Source: Chryseobacterium sp. (GTDB lineage Bacteria > Bacteroidota > Bacteroidia > Flavobacteriales > Weeksellaceae). Taken from it: DNA of 64,000 nt. Positions 17,434 to 24,484 of this stretch are shown here, piece by piece. Location of the stretch: assembly GCF_008014695.1 (NCBI RefSeq), contig NZ_VOXE01000003.1, positions 396,217 to 460,216 on the forward strand, written 5' to 3'. The number at the start of each line of letters is the position of its first letter. Within the stretch, counting starts at the first letter, position 1. The notes below the pieces were generated by a model that worked only from the letters and a program-made list of their open reading frames with translations, did no database searches and was not told the origin of the DNA. The position numbers were made by a program, and so were the translations under genes.

Positions 17434-18243
17434 ATGCAGTCTAAATTTAAAAAATTCCTGTCATTTATTTCCGGTATTTCTCGTCGCCCCAGCTTAATCA
17501 ATTTGGTGACCAACAGCAATGAGGTATTGAAGAGGAACTTTTTACAAAAATACCCTAATATTTTATTTTTGCCCCAAATAGAAATAAAAGATTTAGCTGA
17601 TAAGCCGCTAACGGAAAAGATAGAGAGTTTTTTACTCGACGGCAGTTCCCTGATCACAGATCTGCATTTACTCATGACACTAGCCAACAGAGAAAACTGC
17701 AGAAGTTATCTTGAAATCGGCACATGGAGGGGCGAAAGTGCCTACAATGTTGCTAAAATCCTTGATGAATGTGTTACCGTAAATCTTTCGGCTCAGGAAA
17801 TGAAGGAAATGGGCTGGAATCCGAAATATGCAGAACAGCACGGAATCCTCTCCGGAAAAAATCCGGGAATTCAACATTTGGAGGCCAATACAAAAGAGTT
17901 TGATTTCAGTTCACTGCAGAAAAAATATGACCTGATCTTTATCGACGGCGACCATTCGTATGAAATGGTCCTAAATGATACCAGAAAAGTCTTTACAGAT
18001 CTCGTACACGAAAATTCCGTGGTGGTATGGCACGATTATGCGTATAATCCGCAAAAAGTGCGTTATGAAGTGTTTAAAGCTATTTTGGACGGCGTTGGGA
18101 AACAAAACCTATCATTCCTTTACCATCCAAAAAATACGATATGCGCAGTTTTCTATAAAGGAGATATACCGTCTTCTGTTTTTGATGAAATGGAAATGCC
18201 CACTAAAATATTTGAAATTTCTGTGGAAGAGAAATCCTTTTAA
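17434..18243 (+). CDS. Class I SAM-dependent methyltransferase (Methyltransf_24-like)
   Basis: 269 aa. SYLEIGTWRGES (91-102) is motif I of a class I methyltransferase, and DLIFIDGDHSYEMVLND (166-181) is the family-specific block with the metal-binding-like DGDHS. VVWHDYA follows. Proteins of this type often sit in glycan or macrocin-like O-methyltransferase contexts; the substrate is unknown. It is transcribed divergently from the glycan operon and its 3' end overlaps the convergent next gene by four bases. Confidence 0.85.
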   Translation: MQSKFKKFLSFISGISRRPSLINLVTNSNEVLKRNFLQKYPNILFLPQIEIKDLADKPLTEKIESFLLDGSSLITDLHLLMTLANRENCRSYLEIGTWRGESAYNVAKILDECVTVNLSAQEMKEMGWNPKYAEQHGILSGKNPGIQHLEANTKEFDFSSLQKKYDLIFIDGDHSYEMVLNDTRKVFTDLVHENSVVVWHDYAYNPQKVRYEVFKAILDGVGKQNLSFLYHPKNTICAVFYKGDIPSSVFDEMEMPTKIFEISVEEKSF

Positions 18244-18731
18244 TCAACGTAAATTCCGGCCCAGCTTTTTTTCAGGGGCAGCATAAAATCACTTAAAAAA
18301 GCGACATACGTGTTTTTTGAAAAGTCAAACACTTCGATATCAGTAGAAATCAGACCCTCTTTCAGGCTTTTTCTGAAATCCTGAAGCTTCATCGTTTTTA
18401 TTTCACCATTTTCCACGAAGCTGGCTTTCATACGGTCGAAAAGTCCCAGTTCGAATTCCTGATCAATTGCTCTCATCACGCCGCCTAAAGCATCAATAGA
18501 ACAGCCTGACGCGGCTTCTTTTTCCTCATCTACGCAGACTACGATGAACTGATTCTTTTCAATTTTGAATGAAGAGGAGAGGGGTTTGCCATGTGCAGCC
18601 CAGGTGGCGAGAAAATCGTAGAGTTTTTCGGTTATTTTCCGGCTTTCTTTTGGAGTGAACGGGCGAGAAGCCGGGTAAATAATTACGCGGTAATCGCTTG
18701 TTTCAACTATAGAGGATTCTTCAATTTTCAT
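18240..18731 (-). CDS. Conserved hypothetical protein (often mislabelled ABC transporter ATPase)
   Basis: 163 aa, soluble, no signal peptide. Conserved-looking blocks are RVIIYPASRPFTP near the N-terminus and the C-terminal SDFMLPLKKSWAGIYVD. I recognise it as a Bacteroidetes protein commonly named ABC transporter ATPase in databases, but no Walker A, signature or Walker B motif is present, so the name is unsupported. Function unknown. It follows the iron-sulfur pair on the same strand after an 82-bp gap holding a degenerate repeat. Confidence 0.75.
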   Translation of the reverse strand: MKIEESSIVETSDYRVIIYPASRPFTPKESRKITEKLYDFLATWAAHGKPLSSSFKIEKNQFIVVCVDEEKEAASGCSIDALGGVMRAIDQEFELGLFDRMKASFVENGEIKTMKLQDFRKSLKEGLISTDIEVFDFSKNTYVAFLSDFMLPLKKSWAGIYVD

Positions 18732-18745
18732 TTTAATTAGATTTT

Positions 18746-18812
18746 AGATACTAGACCCAAGATTCAAGACCGAACATTTAATCTATTGTCTCGGATCTGA
18801 TATCTGGTGTCT
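18746..18812. repeat. Imperfect inverted repeat of AGA-rich octamer-like units
   Basis: Left arm 18746-18770 and the reverse complement of 18788-18812 agree at 17 of 25 positions. Both are built from AGAxxC-like words (AGATACTAGAC..., AGACACCAGAT...). It fills most of the gap between two minus-strand genes and resembles degenerate short palindromic repeats in intergenic DNA of this group. Confidence 0.4.
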
Positions 18813-18813
18813 T

Positions 18814-19599
18814 TTATAAATCGTCTGCTTCCGCTAGAAGCTCAACAATATCCTTAACGGCAACTTCGGTATTTTTATTGAAATGCTTCACACCGTCGGT
18901 CATCATGGTATTGCAGAACGGGCAGCCGGTAGCAATGATATTGGGTGATTCAGCCAAAGCCTCCTCGGTTCTTTCCACATTGATGTCTTTATTGCCTTTT
19001 TCCGGTTCCTTGAACATCTGTGCGCCTCCGGCTCCGCAACATAAACCGTTGGTTTTGCAGCGTTTCATTTCTACAAGTTCGGCATCAAGTTTTTCCAGGA
19101 GCATTCTCGGAGCTTCGTATTCGTCGTTCCCTCTACCAAGATAACAAGGGTCGTGGAAGGTTATTTTTTTTCCCTTGAAACTTCCGCCTTCAATTTTCAG
19201 ACGCCCTTCTTCCATGAGCTGTTTCAAGAACTGCGTGTGGTGAATGACTTCGTAATTTCCGCCCAAGTTCGGATATTCGTTTTTCAAAGTATTAAAACAG
19301 TGCGGACAGGCCGTAACGATTTTTTTTACTTCGTAGGCATTCAGAATTTCGATGTTGGTTAAAGCCATCATCTGGAAGACGAATTCGTTTCCTGCGCGTT
19401 TAGCGGGATCTCCGGTGCAGCTTTCTTCAGGTCCTAAAACCGCAAATTCCACATTAATCTTATTCAGTATTTTGCAGAAAGCGCGTGTAATTTTTTTTGC
19501 GCGGTCGTCGAAACTGCCGGCGCAGCCTACCCAAAACAGGACTTCGGGAGATTTTCCTTCGGCAGCATAATCTGCCATTGTTTTTATAGTGAAATCCAT
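18814..19599 (-). CDS. HdrB-like CCG-domain (Fe-S)-binding oxidoreductase subunit
   Basis: 261 aa with two cysteine-rich CCG domains: GCAGS near residue 25, CPHCF near 96, then DPCYLGR, GLCCGAGGAQMF and CPFCNTM toward the C-terminus. These bind iron-sulfur clusters in heterodisulfide reductase subunit B, GlcF, LutA and SdhE-type proteins. It follows by 74 bp the HdrC-like membrane subunit, so the two probably form one membrane-bound electron-transfer complex. Redox partner unknown; a menaquinone-linked dehydrogenase is a plausible role, not demonstrated. Confidence 0.88.
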   Translation of the reverse strand: MDFTIKTMADYAAEGKSPEVLFWVGCAGSFDDRAKKITRAFCKILNKINVEFAVLGPEESCTGDPAKRAGNEFVFQMMALTNIEILNAYEVKKIVTACPHCFNTLKNEYPNLGGNYEVIHHTQFLKQLMEEGRLKIEGGSFKGKKITFHDPCYLGRGNDEYEAPRMLLEKLDAELVEMKRCKTNGLCCGAGGAQMFKEPEKGNKDINVERTEEALAESPNIIATGCPFCNTMMTDGVKHFNKNTEVAVKDIVELLAEADDL

Positions 19600-19673
19600 T
19601 TTTATAATTTACCTCATTATCAATGTAACAGTTTATCAAAGGTTTGGCAAATGCTACATTGGCAGATATTACA

Positions 19674-21005
19674 TTAATTTTCCGTTGCCCACTTGAGCCG
19701 GTCGGCCTGGTTATACTGCCACGGTGCGGCATTGTTTTCAACGTTCGTCATCATCAGATTGAGTTCCTGCGGCGCTGCGGATTGCTCCATGACCAAGAAT
19801 CTCCGCATTTCAACAATGATTGACAGCGGATCAATCAGAACCGGACAGGCTTCTACGCATGCGTTGCACGTGGTGCAGGCCCAAAGTTCCTCTCTCTGGA
19901 TATGGTCATCAAGAAGTTTTTTGCCGTCGTCTACAAATTTTCCGTTTTTATTGATGTTTTGCGCCACTTCTTCAATCCGGTCACGTGTGTCCATCATGAT
20001 TTTACGAGGAGAAAGCTTTTTGCCGGTAATATTGGCCGGACAAACAGCGGTACATCTTCCGCATTCTGTGCATGAATAGGCGTTGAGCAGCTGAACCTGA
20101 TTCAGATCAAAAATATCATTTGCCCCGAATTTATCAGGGACCGCGTTAGGATCAGCTTCCGGCGGCGCAGCATAAGGATCGGCATTGGGATCCATCATGA
20201 GTTTTATTTCAGCGGTTACAGAAGCCAGATTGTTGAATTTTCCCTTCGGCTGGAGATTCGCAAACCAGGTATTCGGGAAAGCGAGTATAATGTGAAGGTG
20301 TTTTGAATAATACAGGTAATTCATGAAGAAGAGAATCCCGATAAAGTGAAACCACCAGGCGCCTCTTTCCATAAATTCGAGTGTCCCTTCACTGAAGTTT
20401 TGAAACAAAGGGGAAAAAAGGTTTGATGACACCGGAAAACTTCCGTGTGCCGCTAAAACACCTTTTTGCTGAAGTGCCCAGTCGGACGCATTCATGGTGA
20501 AAAAAGCAACCATCAGAGCAAATTCTATAATTAGGATCCAGTTGGCATCGTTTTTTGGCCAACCGAAAAGTTCCTTCATATTGAGCCTCTTTACGCCATA
20601 AAAATTTCTACGGATAAAGAAAAGAACCACTGCAATGATTACCAAAGCAGCCAGAATTTCTAAAGTAGCGGTAAAAAACCCGTAAAAAGCATTTCCGAAG
20701 ATTCCGGCAAGAAAACGGTGCGTTCCGAAGATTCCGTCAACAATGATTTCGAGCAGTTCAATATTGATGATGACAAAACCTACATATACAAAAATGTGTA
20801 AAATGCCTGCAATAGGGCGTTTTGTCATTTTGCTCTGTCCCAGAGCGACTTTGCCCATCGTCTTCCATCGTTCTGCGGGCTGGTCGGTCCGGTCGATTTT
20901 TTTTCCAAGACGGATGTTCCTGTAAATTTCTTTTAAACTTTTAAAAAAAAGTCCGAAACCCACAATAAGGGCAATGAAGAAAATAATATTGTCAATATAT
21001 TGCAT
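19674..21005 (-). CDS. Membrane-anchored 4Fe-4S dicluster protein (HdrC/NarI-like fusion)
   Basis: 443 aa. The N-terminal ~260 residues hold five to six helices with a nitrate-reductase-gamma-like layout; histidines in or near helices (for example the LHIF, GTHRF and KHLHIIL stretches) could ligate heme b. The C-terminal part has two clusters: CxxCxxCxxxC at C312-C322 (CTECGRCTAVCP) and at C377-C387 (CTTCNACVEACP). It is transcribed with the HdrB-like gene and 14 bases after the MCE gene. Expected role: passing electrons between the quinone pool and the CCG subunit. Confidence 0.88.
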   Translation of the reverse strand: MQYIDNIIFFIALIVGFGLFFKSLKEIYRNIRLGKKIDRTDQPAERWKTMGKVALGQSKMTKRPIAGILHIFVYVGFVIINIELLEIIVDGIFGTHRFLAGIFGNAFYGFFTATLEILAALVIIAVVLFFIRRNFYGVKRLNMKELFGWPKNDANWILIIEFALMVAFFTMNASDWALQQKGVLAAHGSFPVSSNLFSPLFQNFSEGTLEFMERGAWWFHFIGILFFMNYLYYSKHLHIILAFPNTWFANLQPKGKFNNLASVTAEIKLMMDPNADPYAAPPEADPNAVPDKFGANDIFDLNQVQLLNAYSCTECGRCTAVCPANITGKKLSPRKIMMDTRDRIEEVAQNINKNGKFVDDGKKLLDDHIQREELWACTTCNACVEACPVLIDPLSIIVEMRRFLVMEQSAAPQELNLMMTNVENNAAPWQYNQADRLKWATEN

Positions 21006-21019
21006 ATTGAAAGAGGTTT

Positions 21020-21976
21020 TTAGTCTTTAGGCGTGCTGTTTTTCCCGAATACCGAGAAGTTAAGATAGCGTTTCGGGTTGGCTTTTAGATCCAGGATCAG
21101 GCTGTTGAGGTTTGAAGAGGATTCATTAAGATTCCGGTACAGTTCCTCATCTTTCGCAAGCTTCCCGAGAGAACCTTCCCCGTTTTGAATTCCTGAAATA
21201 ACGCCGTTCAGTTTGTCAGCAGTGGTGCTTAACTTATCAATGGTATTATTTAGTTTTTTTACATCCACCTCATCGGCAACTCTTCCATATTTATCAATGG
21301 CTGTTTTAGCGCTGATTGTGGCTAAATTGGCATTGTCGAGCATTTTCTGAATCCGGGGATCGTTGTTGGCGATTAAAGCGTTGGTTTGGCGTGAAGTTCC
21401 TTCAAAAGCTGCAACAGTGCGGTTTAAATTCGTCAGCAATGCGCGGATTTCTGCTCTGTTTTTTTCGTCAAGAATCTGGTTGGTGCTTGTCATTACCGAA
21501 TCTACTTTCAACAAAACGCCCTGAAGCTGATCCTTGACAGGCTCTACCTGTTTCGAAATGTTGCTGAGCATGGAAAGTTTATAATTTCCGGACAAAGTAT
21601 CGCCGTCTTTTGCTTCAGCGCCGCCATAAGCCAGATTGATTCTTATTTCTTTGGCAGACATAATTCCGGGCTCGAAAATCTCAACCGTCGATTTTTTGGC
21701 AAATTCAAAATCATTGTCAACAGAAATCTGAACTACAAAATGAATCCTTCCGTCCTTTTGAGTGATCGGGATGATTTTATCAACCTGACCAACCCTTAAA
21801 CCATTGATCGATACTTTGCTGGAAGGTTCCAGACCTTCAACATTTTCATATTTTGCAAAGAAAATATTATCGGTTGTAAAAAGGCTCTTGCCTTTCATAA
21901 ACTGAAATAATACGACAAATCCTATGATGGCTATAAGGGCAATACCGCCCGCTTTTATTTCTTTACTGAATTTCAC
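21020..21976 (-). CDS. MlaD family (MCE domain) protein
   Basis: 318 aa. One N-terminal helix (AGGIALIAIIGFVVLFQF) is followed by an MCE domain (about residues 30-110: ENVEGLEPSSKVSINGLRVGQVDKI) and a long helical tail with coiled-coil character. MCE proteins form periplasmic hexamers that carry lipids between membranes with MlaE/MlaF-type transporters. I use GTG at 21976 as start (VKFSKEIKAGG): the longer frame opens with a TTG at 22000 that is itself part of the -7 box TATATTTG. The matching permease and ATPase are 11 kb away on the other strand. Confidence 0.9.
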   Translation of the reverse strand: MKFSKEIKAGGIALIAIIGFVVLFQFMKGKSLFTTDNIFFAKYENVEGLEPSSKVSINGLRVGQVDKIIPITQKDGRIHFVVQISVDNDFEFAKKSTVEIFEPGIMSAKEIRINLAYGGAEAKDGDTLSGNYKLSMLSNISKQVEPVKDQLQGVLLKVDSVMTSTNQILDEKNRAEIRALLTNLNRTVAAFEGTSRQTNALIANNDPRIQKMLDNANLATISAKTAIDKYGRVADEVDVKKLNNTIDKLSTTADKLNGVISGIQNGEGSLGKLAKDEELYRNLNESSSNLNSLILDLKANPKRYLNFSVFGKNSTPKD

Positions 21977-21997
21977 TTTGCTTTTTATTTTAATGAG

Positions 21998-22005
21998 CAA
22001 ATATA
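21998..22005 (-). promoter_or_regulatory. -7 element of the MCE / Fe-S gene group
   Basis: Minus-strand TATATTTG, 21 bases before the GTG start at 21976. It overlaps the upstream TTG that would otherwise be read as a start codon, which decides the start. Confidence 0.6.
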
Positions 22006-22099
22006 ATACTTTTTAATTCAATACTTTCTCTGCGGAATGGAGTTAAAAAATAAAAGCGACAGATAACTGCCGCTTTTAATAATTTATATGTTTCCTGTG

Positions 22100-24253
22100 T
22101 TACTGCTGGGTCGGACCAACATTCCACACTTCAATTCGGTAATCTTCGATTTTTGAATTGTCCTGAAGACTTTTCATAAACTGCTGACCGAACATCTGCG
22201 AATTCTGCTGCGTGATGCCCTGTGCAATCTGCTTGATGTCTCCCGGCTGTTTGTTTACGGTTTCAGATTTTTTCAAAACAACGTATACGCCCGTCATTCC
22301 TTCTACAGGATTTGACAATTTGCCTTTAGCAACTCCAAAAGCAGCTCCGGCAACTTTCGGCTCCATAGCTCCTGCTAAAGAAGGATTCAGAAGATTAACC
22401 TGCGCAGACTGTTTAACTGTTGCGAATAATTTTGCGATTTGATCAAGACTCGTCGCTTTTGCAGCAGCTATTTTTTCTGAAATCTTTTTGGCAGCCAGCT
22501 GGTTTTTCACAATTGGCTCTATCTGGTCTCTTACCGATTCCGGGTCAGCAAGGCCTCTTTCCTGTTTTCCGTTAAGGAAAGCAACAATTTTGTCTCCCGT
22601 ACCTTCAACAGTAAAGAACTCAGTATCATTTTTCTCTCTTTTTTTATCGAAAGCCCATGAAATGATTTCTTCATCTTTATCGGTTCCTAAGCCTTGCAGT
22701 TTTCCGTCGAAACGTTTTACTGATTTAGGGTTTGAGAATGCATAGTTCCCTTTTTTGGCAATATTTACAAAATCATTGAACGATTTTCCCTGAACCTGCT
22801 GAATGAATCTTCTCGCGTTTCTGTCAACGGTAGCTTCTGTCTGGTCTGAAGGCTTAATGGTTTTTACAAGGTTGGCAACTTTATAAGTCATTGCACCTGC
22901 TTTTTTATCTTCAATATTGATGATGTGGTAACCAAATTGGGTCTCCACAACATCAGTTGCCCCTTTGCCATTGTTTTTCAGGAAGGCAAGAAATTCCGGC
23001 ACGAAAGGAGTTTCAGGAGTTGTCCAGCCTACGCTTCCGCCCTGCTGCGCAGAACCCGGATCCGATGAATATTTTAAAAATTCTGTAAATCTGCTTGGAT
23101 CAGCTTTAACAATTGCTCCAATAGAATCTGCAAGTTTTTTTGCTTCTTCCTTACTTCTGGTTTCACTGGCACCGGCCTGGTTTCCTTTGTAAGAAACTAA
23201 AATATGTCTCGACAAAGTAGAGTCTGAAGTTTTCTTATCTAAAAGTTTAGAAACCACATAGAAATTTTGTTCTTTATATGGTCCGAAAACCTGCCCAACA
23301 GCTGCAGTTGGAACCTGCGCCTGAATGGCTTGTGGCAATTGATTTGGGCTGTAATACTGGTTGTTGAAAGGCATGTCAGAATTCAAAGTAACGAACATCG
23401 AGTCGTTCGCGGTATTCTGAAAGTTTTCTTTTCCTTCGCTTGCTTCAGTTCCTTCAGCAAACAGTTTGTTAATTTCTTTCAGCGCTGCAGCATCATCTGC
23501 CGCACTTGGCTGTGCCGGAAAATAAACAAGACCTAGATTTCTGCTTGGCTCTGTTTTATACATTACCGGATGCAGGTCGATATAATTTTTCAGATCTTCG
23601 GTAGTAACCTTAATTGGATTTTTCTGAAGATAAGTGGTGTAATCCACTTTCACAAAATCGATGTCTGCAAGCTGATCTCTCTGCTTCATCATTTCTTCTG
23701 CTTCTTTTTTTCCGGTAGTAATTCCGGTGGAGATATTGGCAAAAACCTGTCTTGCCATCATTCTGTATTCAATGGCTTTCCTGGTCTTCATCCACTGGTT
23801 ATAGGATTCTGCGTTTCCGCTTTTCTGAAGTTCCTCTACCTGTTTTTTGATTTCCTGAAGTTTGAAATTGCCTTTCTCGTCAAAATTCTGCTTGTTTTGG
23901 GCAAACATAGGATCATACTGAAGCTGATTCCAGAACAGATCATCATTCATCTCCATACCCATTTTTTCAAACTGCTGCTGGATGAGTTTCGACTGTACCA
24001 ACATTTGCCAAGCCTGTTCTTCAAGACCTGTTGATGGTTGACCCTGTTGCTGAGCCTGCTGCTGCATGATGAAGAGTTGATCGTTATATTCTTCTCTTGT
24101 AATTTTTTCTCCGTTTACTTTTCCAAGAACATCTGGATTCTTTCCAAATACCTTGTCAATACTTGCCGGATTTACCAAAAACGCCAAAAGCGCAATTGCA
24201 ATTGCTCCCATCAAAAGCCAAGGACGCTTTCTAATTTCTCCTAAAATTGCCAT
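22100..24253 (-). CDS. PpiD/SurA-type peptidylprolyl isomerase, membrane-anchored foldase
   Basis: 717 aa. A single N-terminal helix (WLLMGAIAIALLAFLVNP, about 11-28) anchors a periplasmic body: a SurA-N chaperone region (DVLGKVNGEKITREEYNDQL onward, 40-200), a parvulin PPIase domain starting SRHILVSYKG near 343 with FGYHIINIEDK, and a C-terminal second rotamase-like region. It assists folding and transit of outer-membrane and secreted proteins. The domain order matches PpiD rather than SurA, which has no membrane anchor. It is 200 bp divergent from lon, itself a protein-quality gene. Confidence 0.92.
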   Translation of the reverse strand: MAILGEIRKRPWLLMGAIAIALLAFLVNPASIDKVFGKNPDVLGKVNGEKITREEYNDQLFIMQQQAQQQGQPSTGLEEQAWQMLVQSKLIQQQFEKMGMEMNDDLFWNQLQYDPMFAQNKQNFDEKGNFKLQEIKKQVEELQKSGNAESYNQWMKTRKAIEYRMMARQVFANISTGITTGKKEAEEMMKQRDQLADIDFVKVDYTTYLQKNPIKVTTEDLKNYIDLHPVMYKTEPSRNLGLVYFPAQPSAADDAAALKEINKLFAEGTEASEGKENFQNTANDSMFVTLNSDMPFNNQYYSPNQLPQAIQAQVPTAAVGQVFGPYKEQNFYVVSKLLDKKTSDSTLSRHILVSYKGNQAGASETRSKEEAKKLADSIGAIVKADPSRFTEFLKYSSDPGSAQQGGSVGWTTPETPFVPEFLAFLKNNGKGATDVVETQFGYHIINIEDKKAGAMTYKVANLVKTIKPSDQTEATVDRNARRFIQQVQGKSFNDFVNIAKKGNYAFSNPKSVKRFDGKLQGLGTDKDEEIISWAFDKKREKNDTEFFTVEGTGDKIVAFLNGKQERGLADPESVRDQIEPIVKNQLAAKKISEKIAAAKATSLDQIAKLFATVKQSAQVNLLNPSLAGAMEPKVAGAAFGVAKGKLSNPVEGMTGVYVVLKKSETVNKQPGDIKQIAQGITQQNSQMFGQQFMKSLQDNSKIEDYRIEVWNVGPTQQ

Positions 24254-24367
24254 TTGTATATAATTTTATCAGTTTGCGAAAATACACATTTTTAACAGAT
24301 TAAGAAAAATTTTAAAGATTTATCTAAAATTATTGTTTAAAATGGAAATTTTGTCTAATTTTTTCCG

Positions 24368-24382
24368 TGGCATAAAGCTTGC
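24368..24382 (+). promoter_or_regulatory. Sigma-54-type (-24/-12) promoter upstream of lon
   Basis: TGGCATAAAGCTTGC has the invariant GG and GC separated by exactly ten bases and matches the consensus TGGCAC-N5-TTGC except for one base. Transcription would begin near 24394, about 90 nt before lon. I saw no TAnnTTTG -7 box on the plus strand of this gap. Confidence 0.55.
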
Positions 24383-24457
24383 GAAATTAGTAATGCCTTT
24401 ATTTTAAAGCAATTTTCAAATCGTTTTCTGAGAATTGCCGGTTAACCCTTTAATTAA

Positions 24458-24474
24458 AATGACAAATTGTCATT
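24458..24474. promoter_or_regulatory. Perfect 17-bp palindrome in the lon leader
   Basis: AATGACAA-a-TTGTCATT is an exact inverted repeat with one central base. It ends ten bases before the lon ATG, so it could be an operator or, in mRNA, a hairpin near the ribosome-binding region. Confidence 0.5.
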
Positions 24475-24484
24475 CCAAAATATT

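Noticed and set aside
12512..18243. Glycan cluster as a mobile island
   Set aside because: No transposase, integrase, tRNA or flanking repeat seen; gene overlaps are intact and codon use looks like the neighbours.
18240..18731. ABC transporter ATPase name for the 163-aa protein
   Set aside because: No Walker A, ABC signature or Walker B motif is present.
21976..22000. Upstream TTG start of the MCE protein
   Set aside because: The TTG at 22000 is the end of a TATATTTG -7 box; the GTG at 21976 gives the usual KFSKEIKAGG start.
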